DNA of 64,000 nucleotides from Desulfovibrio sp. Fe33 (GTDB lineage: Bacteria > Desulfobacterota > Desulfovibrionia > Desulfovibrionales > Desulfovibrionaceae): contig NZ_JAQKGU010000008.1 of NCBI RefSeq assembly GCF_028532725.1, positions 62,001 through 126,000 on the forward strand. The letters run 5' to 3'. Of this stretch, positions 6,776 through 14,916 are shown one piece after another (the first letter of the stretch is position 1; each line of letters begins with the position of its first letter). The notes under the pieces were generated by a model. It was not told where the DNA came from and did no database searches. It saw only the letters and a program-made list of their open reading frames with translations. Made by a program: the position numbers and the translations under genes.

Positions 6776-9706
6776 ATGAAAGGCGACGAACGCAAGACCA
6801 AAGCTGAGCTTATCGCGGAGCTCGACGAGCTCCGCGCCCACCTCGACGACATGCGGAACCGGGGTGGAACTCCCATAGCGGACGAACTCCCGCTGTTCAT
6901 CTTCGAGCTCGACCGCAACGGCTTCTTCCGCCATGTCAACGAATACGCTCTTGAGGTTTTCGGCTACACGCAGGAAGACATCCGGGCCGGACTCTCCCTC
7001 CACGACATCATCCACCCCGACGCCATCGAGCTTATTTTCCGCAACCTCGCAAAAACGTTGGTATCCGACTTCTTTGAAACGGAGGAGTATCCGGCCCTGC
7101 GCAAGGACGGCTCCTCCCTGCCCATCAAGATATTTTCACAACCGCTGAAACGGAACGGAGAAGTCGTGGGCCTGCACGGCGTGGCCATCGACATGTCCGA
7201 AATCCGCCAGGTGGAAACCGCCCTGCGTTCCAGCGAATGCCACTACCGCACGCTGTTTGAAACCACCGGCACGGCCATGGTCCTCATGGACAAAGACTCG
7301 GTCATCAAAAGCTGCAACTCCCAGTTCTGCGTCATATCCGGTTTTCGCCGCGAGGAAGTAGAAGGCCGCATGACCTGCATGGATTTCATGCCCCCCGAAG
7401 AAGCGATGCTCATTGCCGGACACAGGGAAAGCCTGACCGAGGGAATGCCCAACCACCCCCTCAGCGACTACGAGTTCAACTTCCTTCCCAGGAACGGCGA
7501 GCCCCGCCGCATCCACGTATACATCCGCGACATCCCCGACACGAACGACCAGGTTTGCTCCCTCATCGACGTCACAGTGCGCGACGAGGCCCTGCACGCG
7601 TTGCGCAAGAGCGAAGAGCGATACCAGCTCATGGCGCGCGGAGCCAACGACGGCCTTTGGGACTGGACGCTGTCCAGCGACGAAGTCTTCTATTCCCAAC
7701 GCTATCGCGAGATTCTCGGCTACACCGAAGAGGAATTTCCCAATCACGCGAGTTCCTGGCTGAACAGCTTGCATCCCGACGACCGAGAAAGGGTCATCGC
7801 CGCCAACAAGGAATGCGCCGAAGGCAGGATCGAACAATTCGAACTGGAATTCCGCCAGATTCACAAAGACGGCTCCATTCGGTGGATACTCGGCAGGGGC
7901 GCCAGCTCCCGGGACAGTCACGGCAATATCTACCGGATATCCGGGACCCACTCGGACATAACCCAGCGAAGGCAGGCCGAGGACGCCCTGCGCGAAAGCG
8001 AGGAACGCTTCCGGCTGATGATCGAGCACGCCAGCAGCGGCATCTTCCAGTCCACCCCGGAAGGGAAGTTCCTGACCGTCAACCCGGCCCTCGCCGCCAT
8101 GCTCGGCTACAATTCGCCCGAAGAAATCATCGCCGACGTCGACAACATCGGTACGGACATCCTCATTTCCGCCCGGAACCCCGAGACGTTCCTGGACGAA
8201 ATGCGCGCCGGGGGCGAGCTGCTGAACCACGAATACCATTGCAGGCGAAAAGACGGCGCCGCCATCTGGCTGGCCGGCAGCACCCGGCTGGTCCGCGACC
8301 CGAACGGCGAAATAGCCTATATCGAAGGGTTCCTGCAGGACATCACCGCGCGAAAACTCAACGAGCGCACCACGCACGCCCTGTACGCCATTTCCGCCGC
8401 GGTCAACACCACCCGGAATCTCCAGGACCTGTACCAGACCATCCACGCCATCATAGGCGAAGTCATCGTGGCCAAGAACTTCTTCATCGCCATGCTCGAC
8501 GAAGAACGGGACATGCTCCGCTTCGTCTATTTCCGGGACGAGATGGACGACTATTACGACATCCCCAATATCAGCGACCCCGCCCAAAGCAGCCTGGCCA
8601 TCCACGTCTTCAGAACCGGCGCGCCGCTGTTCCTGTCCATTTCCGAGTCGGGCATGGATGCGCGGCTTGCCGCCATCGGGGTGATCGGCACCACGCCCGC
8701 CACATGGCTGGGCGTGCCGTTGCGGCAGGGCGACAAGGTGGTCGGGACCATGGTCGTGCAGGACTACGACAATCCCCGGCAGTACTCCGAGGAGGCCGTG
8801 ACCTTCATGACCGCCGTGTCCGAACAGGTGGCCCTCGCCATCGAGCGCAAAACCATTGAGGAGGCGCTGACCCGGCTCAACGAAGAGCTTGAGGACAAGG
8901 TGGAGCAACGCACCGCCGAAATCGAAACCCGCAAGGCCGAACTCGAAGAGGCCAACCGGCGGCTGATGACCCTCGACGAGGTCAAGTCATCCATGGTCTC
9001 GTCGGTCTCCCACGAACTGCGCACCCCGCTGACCTCCATCCGGGGCTTCGCCAAGCTCTGCGCCAAGGACTTCGTCCGGTATTTCCACCCACTGGCCGAC
9101 AGCGACAAGCTCACCGCCAAGGCCCTGCGGATTCGGGACAACCTGGGGATCATCGACACCGAAGGCGAGAGACTCACCCGGCTGATAAACGATTTCCTGG
9201 ATATCAACCGCATCGAATCGGGCAGAGAGTGCTGGAACGACGCCCGGCTCAACCCCTGCGAGGTAATCCGCGAAGCCGTGGCCTCGGCCGCCGGAGGCTT
9301 CAACGGGTCCAAGGACGTGGAGCTCTTCACGTTCCTGCCCGAGACCTGCCACGACATCCACGCCGATCCCGACAAGATCAAGCAATTGCTCATTAATCTC
9401 CTCAACAATGCCTACAAATTCACCAGAAAAGGCCGCGTCACCGTGTCCATGGCGGAAAACGAAAAGGCCCTGACCGTGTCCGTCAGCGACACCGGCCTGG
9501 GTATCCCCTCGGACGAACTGGACAAAATTTTCGAGAAGTTCCACAAGTCCCGGCTGGGCGACACGGTCCGCAACGGCGAAAAAGGGACCGGCCTGGGCCT
9601 GGCCATCTGCAAGGAGATCGTGGAGCACTACGGCGGCGCAATAGGCGTCCAGTCCATCGAGGGCAGCGGCAGCGTCTTCACCTTCAGCCTCCCCACCGCC
9701 CCCTAG
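6776..9706 (+). CDS. Large cytosolic PAS/GAF sensor histidine kinase
   Basis: Of 976 residues, with no membrane segment or signal peptide. A coiled N-terminus is followed by four PAS domains (roughly 25-145, 155-270, 275-410 and 415-535, several with PAC endings such as GVAIDMSEIRQ and SGTHSDITQRR), then a GAF domain (about 545-700), a coiled coil, HisKA with SHELRTPLTSIRG (His about 746), and HATPase_c with NLLNNAYKF, DTGLGIP and GTGLGLAI. The ATG at 6776 has AGGAG five bases upstream; an in-frame start at 6725 is less likely. No response regulator gene is adjacent, so the partner is unknown. The downstream gene set (rnf) has a sigma-54-type promoter; a regulatory link is only a guess. Confidence 0.92.
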   Translation: MKGDERKTKAELIAELDELRAHLDDMRNRGGTPIADELPLFIFELDRNGFFRHVNEYALEVFGYTQEDIRAGLSLHDIIHPDAIELIFRNLAKTLVSDFFETEEYPALRKDGSSLPIKIFSQPLKRNGEVVGLHGVAIDMSEIRQVETALRSSECHYRTLFETTGTAMVLMDKDSVIKSCNSQFCVISGFRREEVEGRMTCMDFMPPEEAMLIAGHRESLTEGMPNHPLSDYEFNFLPRNGEPRRIHVYIRDIPDTNDQVCSLIDVTVRDEALHALRKSEERYQLMARGANDGLWDWTLSSDEVFYSQRYREILGYTEEEFPNHASSWLNSLHPDDRERVIAANKECAEGRIEQFELEFRQIHKDGSIRWILGRGASSRDSHGNIYRISGTHSDITQRRQAEDALRESEERFRLMIEHASSGIFQSTPEGKFLTVNPALAAMLGYNSPEEIIADVDNIGTDILISARNPETFLDEMRAGGELLNHEYHCRRKDGAAIWLAGSTRLVRDPNGEIAYIEGFLQDITARKLNERTTHALYAISAAVNTTRNLQDLYQTIHAIIGEVIVAKNFFIAMLDEERDMLRFVYFRDEMDDYYDIPNISDPAQSSLAIHVFRTGAPLFLSISESGMDARLAAIGVIGTTPATWLGVPLRQGDKVVGTMVVQDYDNPRQYSEEAVTFMTAVSEQVALAIERKTIEEALTRLNEELEDKVEQRTAEIETRKAELEEANRRLMTLDEVKSSMVSSVSHELRTPLTSIRGFAKLCAKDFVRYFHPLADSDKLTAKALRIRDNLGIIDTEGERLTRLINDFLDINRIESGRECWNDARLNPCEVIREAVASAAGGFNGSKDVELFTFLPETCHDIHADPDKIKQLLINLLNNAYKFTRKGRVTVSMAENEKALTVSVSDTGLGIPSDELDKIFEKFHKSRLGDTVRNGEKGTGLGLAICKEIVEHYGGAIGVQSIEGSGSVFTFSLPTAP

Positions 9707-9981
9707 GACGCCCGGCCGCGCCGAACGGTCGGAAAAAACACGACAAAACAACCCGGTCCGCAAATACGGAATCCGGCCTCCCGGGCGTACGGTTTACCGC
9801 CCGCGAAACCTTTCACCCGGCCCTCGAACGCCCGGCGTCAACTCCCTTCGCCAATAATAACCGGTTACGTCTTGTTCAATATTGCACAAGAGCGATTTCC
9901 CCCGGTCTTCCGCACAGGACGCCTGTACGTTTTTTCGGACTGAACAGAGATCGCCGTATCTTGGGATTTTTTTCCCAAGCC

Positions 9982-9997
9982 AAGCCGTCCGGCTTTT
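9982..9997 (+). terminator. Small terminator-like hairpin
   Basis: AAGCCG pairs with CGGCTT across a 2-base centre and ends in TTTT. It lies about 275 bases after the kinase stop; strength is doubtful. Confidence 0.3.
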
Positions 9998-10260
9998 CCG
10001 CAATAAAAACGGTCGGCCCCGGCCGTTAAGAGCGCAACTTGTTGATTTCACATTATAACACAAAATTATAGCTCATCCGATCTGTCCTTTTTTTCAGACA
10101 CTTTCGCACAACGCCATCACGGCCGAACCGTTCCCTTCGGGAAACGGACGGGCGCAGCCGGGCGACAAAATAAATTTTGCTCGGCACGCAGATATTATTC
10201 CCATTATTTCAGTATGTAATTGACCTGTCGCCGCCCGGCCGATTTTCCGGACATCAATCA

Positions 10261-10276
10261 TGGCACGCTCCATGCT
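10261..10276 (+). promoter_or_regulatory. Sigma-54 (-24/-12) promoter for the rnf operon
   Basis: TGGCAC-GCTCC-ATGCT. The invariant GG (10262-10263) and GC (10274-10275) are separated by exactly 10 bases, and TGGCAC is the full consensus -24 element. Transcription would begin near 10287, about 110 bases before the cytochrome start. A sigma-54 promoter would need an enhancer-binding activator. Confidence 0.6.
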
Positions 10277-10290
10277 CATGTCTTTTTCAA

Positions 10291-10308
10291 GTTGATTGAT
10301 CGATCAAC
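10291..10308. promoter_or_regulatory. Palindrome at the predicted rnf transcription start
   Basis: GTTGAT-TGATCG-ATCAAC, six-base perfect arms around a six-base centre. It resembles CRP/FNR-type half sites but the spacing is 6, not 4. Its position at about +5 to +22 of the -24/-12 promoter would suit a repressor. Confidence 0.45.
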
Positions 10309-10397
10309 CCAATACTGATTTTCAGCTCCGAACGGAGCGCGCCGGGTGGGCGCCGTATTGGGCCTGACACAAACCATTAGCAATACTGAGGTTTCCG

Positions 10398-10874
10398 TTG
10401 CAAAGCAGATACTTCCCCATTGCCGTCTTAATCGCAGTGTGCATCGCCACGGCCGTGGCTGGATACGCGATTTTCCCGCCGGACAAAAACGAACCGGTGC
10501 GGGTTGTCATGGACAACACGGGCGGAAGGGTCATTTTCACTCACAACGCCCACTTGGACGACTACGGTTTCGACTGTACCGACTGCCACCACGACGACAC
10601 CGGCCTGGACACGTTCCTGCCCTGCGGCTCCTGCCACCCGTCCGAATTCGACGAGCGGTTCCGGAAAGAGCATCCCAACAACTTCCCGGACACCGAAGCC
10701 TGCCTGCGCTGTCATGACGAAGTTCCCGAAGGCCCCCTGAACGAAGACGAGCGTCCCGACATCGCCAACATTCCGTTGCGCGCCGACGCATTCCACGGCC
10801 AGTGCATGGGATGCCACGAGGAAAACGGCGGTCCCTTCGGCGACGACTCCTGCAATGAGTGCCACGCGAGGTAG
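10398..10874 (+). CDS. Rnf-associated periplasmic pentahaem cytochrome c
   Basis: A 158-residue exported c-type cytochrome, first gene of the rnf operon. An uncleaved or cleaved N-terminal hydrophobic helix (about 5-26) places it in the periplasm or anchors it. There are five haem motifs: CTDCH (60-64), CGSCH (76-80), CLRCH (102-106), CMGCH (136-140) and CNECH (152-156). The remaining histidines are exactly five (49, 52, 65, 92, 133), enough for bis-His ligation of every haem. The fold is likely cytochrome c3-like with one extra haem. The start is TTG at 10398 with GAGG upstream; no ATG gives a signal sequence. It probably exchanges electrons between the Rnf complex and the periplasmic cytochrome pool; this role is inferred from context. 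Its stop lies two bases before rnfC. Confidence 0.9.
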   Translation: MQSRYFPIAVLIAVCIATAVAGYAIFPPDKNEPVRVVMDNTGGRVIFTHNAHLDDYGFDCTDCHHDDTGLDTFLPCGSCHPSEFDERFRKEHPNNFPDTEACLRCHDEVPEGPLNEDERPDIANIPLRADAFHGQCMGCHEENGGPFGDDSCNECHAR

Positions 10875-10876
10875 AC

Positions 10877-12022
10877 ATGCTCAAGATACACTACTCCCTT
10901 GACTCCGGTCTGAACGAGTCCATCACCCCCATCGACGCTCCCAAGGTCCTGAACATCCAGAAGCGCAACCTGGTGTTGCAGGCCAAGAAGGGTCAGAGCG
11001 TGCGCCGGGGAGAAATCCTGGCCAAGCACCCTTCCCCCTTCGGCGGCGCGTACCACGCCGCGGCTTCGGGCAAGGTGACGGCCATCAACGAGCATAATCT
11101 GACCATCTCATGCGACGGCGGCGACGAGACGATCGATGCCGTGGACGTGCGATCCATGGGCGTGGGCAAGGACCTTCTGCGCACCCTCCAGGACCTCGGC
11201 ATCGACGTGGCACCCTATTCGGGCAAGGCCGAGACCCTCGTCATCAACGGGCTGAACCCGGAACCGGGCATCTCCGTAGCCCAGCAGTTGCTCATGGATG
11301 AAAGCGATATCATCCAGGCCGGACTGGACATGGCCCGCAAGCTCCTGACTCCCGGCCGCACGGTCCTGGCCGTGGGCAAGGGAGAAAAATTCAAGCTGTC
11401 CGGAGCCGAGACCGTGGGCATCAAGCCCAAGTATCCCCGCTCGCTGGACGCGCTGGTCGTGCGCGACATCACCGGCAGGGAATTTCCTGCCGACACCAAG
11501 ATCGTCAGCGTCATGGACCTCCACGACCTGGGGCGCGTGGTCCTCACGGGCCTGCCCGTCATGGACACGGTCCTGACCATTGACGGCAGGAACTACCGCG
11601 TTCCGCTCGGGACCCCCATCAGACATCTGCTGGACACCGTCGGCATACAGCCTTCCTCCGGAGACATCGTGGTCCTCGGCGGCCCCTTCCGGGGCGAGGC
11701 CGTATACAGCCTCGACGAGGGCGTCACCAAGAACGACTACGGCCTCTTCATCATCCCCTCGAGCCGCTTCCCCAAGGTGCAGGACGCCCCCTGCATCAAC
11801 TGCGGCGAATGCGTGCTCAACTGTCCGGCGCGGGTCCAGCCGCACCTCATCAGCCGATGCGCCGAGTACGACAAGTTCGAAATGGCGGAAAAACACGGCC
11901 TGCACAGTTGCTTCGAATGCGGCCTGTGCGCCTTCCACTGCTTCGCCAGGCGGCCGCTGCTGCAATACATCCGGTTCGCCAAGGCCCAGCTCAAGGCCAG
12001 CAGGCAGACTGAACAGGCATAG
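10877..12022 (+). CDS. rnfC: Rnf complex subunit RnfC (divergent; NADH/FMN loop not seen)
   Basis: Peripheral iron-sulfur subunit, 381 residues. The N-terminal part has the barrel-sandwich/biotinyl-like region (VLQAKKGQSVRRGEILAK, HAAASGKVTAI). Two [4Fe-4S] sites are at the C-terminus: CINCGECVLNCP and CFECGLCAFHC. In typical RnfC and NuoF the FMN/NADH loop reads GxGGAxFPTxxK and is followed by NGAECEPYL. Here the equivalent region reads LGIDVAPYSGKAE and INGLNPEPGIS, so the glycine-rich loop appears lost. It may therefore not be the NADH-oxidising subunit in this organism. ATG 10877 starts two bases after the cytochrome stop; the in-frame upstream start at 10859 would overlap. Tightly coupled to the cytochrome gene. 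Confidence 0.9.
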   Translation: MLKIHYSLDSGLNESITPIDAPKVLNIQKRNLVLQAKKGQSVRRGEILAKHPSPFGGAYHAAASGKVTAINEHNLTISCDGGDETIDAVDVRSMGVGKDLLRTLQDLGIDVAPYSGKAETLVINGLNPEPGISVAQQLLMDESDIIQAGLDMARKLLTPGRTVLAVGKGEKFKLSGAETVGIKPKYPRSLDALVVRDITGREFPADTKIVSVMDLHDLGRVVLTGLPVMDTVLTIDGRNYRVPLGTPIRHLLDTVGIQPSSGDIVVLGGPFRGEAVYSLDEGVTKNDYGLFIIPSSRFPKVQDAPCINCGECVLNCPARVQPHLISRCAEYDKFEMAEKHGLHSCFECGLCAFHCFARRPLLQYIRFAKAQLKASRQTEQA

Positions 12023-12073
12023 GCCCCGGACAACCCCGAAATTTTGACTCGAACTCCAAGGAAGATATAGAGA

Positions 12074-13045
12074 ATGACCCCTCCCATCATCAAGGCGATG
12101 TCCGACATCGCAGTGCGCCTGACGGTCTCTCCGCCGCCATATTGGCGAAACGGCAGGACCATCCGGAAAATGATGCTGGCGCACCTGCTCGCCCTCGCCC
12201 CGGCGGCGGTCATGGCCGTCGTCATGTACGGCCTCCCCGCGGCTTCCGTCATCGCTCTCGCCGGAGCCACGGCGACGCTGGCCGACGCGGCGTTCCTCAA
12301 GCTGCAACACCGCGACATCGACGTCGACGACTTCACCGCATTTTACGCGGGCGTGCTGTTCGCCTTCCTGCTCCCGGCCACCGCGCCCTGGTGGCTGGTC
12401 GCCATAGGCGCGATCGTGACCATCGGCCTGGGCCGCACCGTGTTCGGCGGCTTCGGCTGCAACCCGGTCTGCGCGCCCCTGGTGGCCTGGGCCGTGTGCC
12501 GCCTTTCCTGGCCCGCCGAAATGGACATCGACCTGAATCTCATCCACTTCGCCATCAACAGCCCGGTGGACCAGCTCATGTACTTCGGCGTCGAGCGCCT
12601 CGACCAGTTCAACACCCTGGACCTGCTGCTCGGCCGCCAGCTCGGCGGACTCGGCTCCTCACAGGTCCTGGCCCTGGCCGTCGGCGGCGTGTTCCTCCTG
12701 GCCACCCGCTGGATTCGCGTCTTCATCCCCGCCGCCTTCCTCTTCGGCGTGGCCGGGACAGCCGCTATCTTCTGGTACATCGATCCCACCGTCTACGCCT
12801 CGCCTGTCTTCCACCTGGTGACGGGCAGCACGGTGTTCGGCGCGTTCTTCCTGGCCACCGACACCGCTTCCAGCCCGGTGGGCAAACTGCCCCAGATCGT
12901 GTTCGGCCTCATTGCGGGCGCCATGGTGGTCCTCATCAGGGCCTACGGCGTCTACCCGGACGGCGTTCCCTTCGCCGTCATGACCGCCAGCCTTCTCAGC
13001 CCCCTGCTGGAACGGCTCCGGCCCAAATTCTTCGGAGTCAAGTAG
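12074..13045 (+). CDS. rnfD: Rnf complex membrane subunit RnfD (divergent; covalent-FMN Thr motif not seen)
   Basis: Polytopic membrane subunit of 323 residues, about ten hydrophobic helices, in the NqrB/RnfD family. Family features include the start (SPPPYWRNGRTIRKMM), GLGRTVFGGFGCNPVCAPL and the late motif HLVTGSTVFGAFFLATD. Usual RnfD proteins carry a TSATPL or SGATPL motif whose threonine holds a covalent FMN, followed by GSIGETS. Here the same place reads INSPVDQLMYFG and then LGGLGSSQVLAL, with no such threonine motif. The subunit should still form the ion path with A and E. ATG at 12074 lies 51 bases after rnfC with AAGGA upstream. Confidence 0.9.
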   Translation: MTPPIIKAMSDIAVRLTVSPPPYWRNGRTIRKMMLAHLLALAPAAVMAVVMYGLPAASVIALAGATATLADAAFLKLQHRDIDVDDFTAFYAGVLFAFLLPATAPWWLVAIGAIVTIGLGRTVFGGFGCNPVCAPLVAWAVCRLSWPAEMDIDLNLIHFAINSPVDQLMYFGVERLDQFNTLDLLLGRQLGGLGSSQVLALAVGGVFLLATRWIRVFIPAAFLFGVAGTAAIFWYIDPTVYASPVFHLVTGSTVFGAFFLATDTASSPVGKLPQIVFGLIAGAMVVLIRAYGVYPDGVPFAVMTASLLSPLLERLRPKFFGVK

Positions 13046-13047
13046 TC

Positions 13048-13617
13048 ATGCGCGAAATACTTCATATGCTCGTGGTCCTGTCCCTGATCTGCGCGGCGTC
13101 GGGCACCATCCTGGTCAACCTCAAGCAGGCGACCAAGGGGCAGATCGAACAGCAGGTCCTGACCTATGTACAAGGCCCGGCCCTCATGTCGGTTCTCAAG
13201 AACTGCGACAACGACCCCATCGCCGAACGGATGCAGGTCGGCGATGTGACCGTGTTCCCGGCCAAACGCGACGGCAAGCTCGTGGGCGTGGCCCTGGAGA
13301 CGTTCGCCCCCGGCTATTCCGGCGACATCGGCGTCATCGTCGGTTTCGACCTGGACCAGGACCGCCTCCTCGGCATCGGCGTCACCACCCAGACGGAAAC
13401 CCCGGGACTCGGCACCAAGGTGGCCAAGCCCAGCTTCACCAAGCAATTCACCGCCCACGGCCTGGATTCCATGGACCTGGCCTCGCGCGGCGGCGACATC
13501 GACGGCATTTCCGGCGCGACCTTCTCCTCCGGGGGAACCGTGGACGCCGTGCGCAAGGCCATCGACATCTACCGGACCATCAAGCCCCAGCTCGCCACCC
13601 TGTGGCAGGCTTCCTAG
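13048..13617 (+). CDS. rnfG: Rnf complex subunit RnfG (covalent FMN carrier)
   Basis: Periplasm-facing flavoprotein subunit of 189 residues with one N-terminal membrane helix (about 5-22). The FMN-binding domain carries DGISGATFSS (about 151-160); the threonine in SGAT is the site where ApbE attaches FMN by a phosphoester bond. TPGLGTK upstream is also typical. The frame is open upstream to 12142 across rnfD, but ATG 13048, two bases after the rnfD stop, gives the normal protein. This subunit likely meets the pentahaem cytochrome. The apbE gene at the end of the operon supplies the flavin-transfer enzyme. Confidence 0.95.
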   Translation: MREILHMLVVLSLICAASGTILVNLKQATKGQIEQQVLTYVQGPALMSVLKNCDNDPIAERMQVGDVTVFPAKRDGKLVGVALETFAPGYSGDIGVIVGFDLDQDRLLGIGVTTQTETPGLGTKVAKPSFTKQFTAHGLDSMDLASRGGDIDGISGATFSSGGTVDAVRKAIDIYRTIKPQLATLWQAS

Positions 13618-13628
13618 GGAGGAGCACC

Positions 13629-14306
13629 ATGAGCGACATCAAAAAGGAATTCCTCAAAGGCCTGTGGGACGAGCTGCCGCCCTTCCGCGTGCTGCTCGGC
13701 CTCTGCCCCACCCTGGCCGTCACCTCCACGGCGGAAAACGGCCTCGGCATGGGCGCGGCGGTCATCTTCGTCCTGACCCTGTCCAACATCATCATCTCGG
13801 CCATGCGCAAGATCATTCCGCCCAAGGTCCGCATCGCCTGCTTCATCGTGGTCACGGCCTCCCTGGTCGTCGCGGTTGAACTGCTCATGCAGGCGAACGC
13901 CTACCCCCTGTACCAAAAGCTCGGCATCTTCGTGCCCCTCATCGTGGTCAACTGCCTGATCCTGGGCCGCGCCGAAGCCTTCGCCTCGCGCAACGCCATC
14001 CTCCCGTCCATCGCCGACGCGCTGGGCATGGGCATCGGCTTCGCGGCCTCCCTGACTTTCCTCGGAGGCGTCCGCGAGCTCTTCGGCAACGGCACCGTGT
14101 TCGGCATCCCGGTCATGTGGGCGAACTTCAAGCCCGCCCAGTTCATGGTCATGGCCCCCGGAGCCTTTGTCTGCCTCGGTCTCATCCTGGCGGGCATGAA
14201 CGCCTTCAACCGCCGCCAGAGCCGCAAGAAGGGCGAAACCGAGTCCGCCGTCCAGAATTCCACCTGCGCCTCCTGCGGGGCGTGCAACGCCTGCGACGGC
14301 CGATAG
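13629..14306 (+). CDS. rnfE: Rnf complex membrane subunit RnfE with an extra Cys-rich tail
   Basis: Six-helix membrane subunit of 225 residues, paralogue of RnfA with inverted topology. LCPTLAVTST (Cys near 26) and VVNCLILGRAEAFAS (Cys near 108) hold the cysteines that, with those of RnfA, ligate the membrane-embedded [2Fe-2S] cluster. Unusually, after the basic RRQSRKKGE segment the protein ends in STCASCGACNACDGR, four Cys spaced CxxCxxCxxC. This could bind an extra metal or cluster on the cytoplasmic side. ATG 13629 has GGGAGGAG upstream; 12 bases after rnfG. Confidence 0.94.
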   Translation: MSDIKKEFLKGLWDELPPFRVLLGLCPTLAVTSTAENGLGMGAAVIFVLTLSNIIISAMRKIIPPKVRIACFIVVTASLVVAVELLMQANAYPLYQKLGIFVPLIVVNCLILGRAEAFASRNAILPSIADALGMGIGFAASLTFLGGVRELFGNGTVFGIPVMWANFKPAQFMVMAPGAFVCLGLILAGMNAFNRRQSRKKGETESAVQNSTCASCGACNACDGR

Positions 14307-14318
14307 GAGCGTTCGGAA

Positions 14319-14894
14319 ATGGAATACTTCATGCTCTTCATCTCGGCGATATTCATCAACAATATCGTCCTGGTCCAATATCTTGGAACGTGCCCGTTCA
14401 TGGGCACCTCCAAGTCCACCGACGTGGCCCTCGGCATGGGCGGCGCGGTCATCTTCGTCATCATGATGGCCACGGGCATCACCTGGCCCCTGCATCACTA
14501 CGTCCTCGTGCCCTACGGCATCGAGTACCTCCAGACCATCGTCTTCATCCTGGTCATCGCCTCGCTGGTGCAGTTCCTGGAGATGTTCCTCCGGAAGCTG
14601 GTGCCGCCCCTGTACAAATCGCTGGGCCTGTTCCTGCCTCTCATCACCACGAACTGCGCGGTGATGGGCGTGGCCATCATGGTCCAGCGGAACGGATACT
14701 CATTCACCAAGTCCATGCTCTACGGCCTCGCCTCGGGCATCGGTTTCCTGGTGGCCCTGGTCATCATCTCCTCCATCCGCGAACGGCTCGACTTCATGCC
14801 CGTTCCCGCCGTGTTCCGCGGCGTGCCGGTGGCCCTGATTACGGCCGGAATCATGTCGCTGGTCTTTTTCGCCTTCAAGGGCATGGCCGCCTAA
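14319..14894 (+). CDS. rnfA: Rnf complex membrane subunit RnfA
   Basis: Six-helix subunit of 191 residues, normal length. It forms the core of the ion-translocating membrane part together with RnfE and RnfD. Conserved cysteines lie in YLGTCPFMGTS (about 25) and TTNCAVMGVA (about 113), the RnfA ligands of the buried iron-sulfur cluster. FINNIVLVQYLG and ALGMGGAVIFV match the family closely. It begins 12 bases after rnfE with TAGGAG upstream. Confidence 0.96.
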   Translation: MEYFMLFISAIFINNIVLVQYLGTCPFMGTSKSTDVALGMGGAVIFVIMMATGITWPLHHYVLVPYGIEYLQTIVFILVIASLVQFLEMFLRKLVPPLYKSLGLFLPLITTNCAVMGVAIMVQRNGYSFTKSMLYGLASGIGFLVALVIISSIRERLDFMPVPAVFRGVPVALITAGIMSLVFFAFKGMAA

Positions 14895-14916
14895 CCAAAG
14901 CCAAGGAAAACTGAAC

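Larger units (their letters stand above)
9707..10397 (+). promoter_or_regulatory. Long intergenic control region upstream of the rnf operon
   Basis: About 690 bases without a believable gene; short ORFs on the minus strand here have no family likeness. The first part is GC-rich, the middle (about 9840-10090) is AT-richer. It holds an inverted repeat CTTGGGA-T6-TCCCAAG (9960-9979), a short terminator-like hairpin, an interrupted hairpin CCGTTCCC/GGGAAACGG (about 10129-10148), a -24/-12 promoter match at 10261 and a palindrome at 10291. Such length upstream of a sigma-54 promoter leaves room for enhancer-binding protein sites and an IHF site. Confidence 0.6.

Noticed and set aside
9794-10063. 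89-residue minus-strand ORF upstream of rnf
   Set aside because: No ribosome site, no family likeness, crosses the AT-rich regulatory stretch.
10291-10308. FNR-type binding site
   Set aside because: Half sites TTGAT/ATCAA are separated by six bases instead of four; kept only as an unassigned palindrome.
12142-13047. Long open frame running through rnfD into rnfG
   Set aside because: It is the out-of-frame shadow of rnfD (Arg/Pro/His-rich); only the part from ATG 13048 is RnfG.
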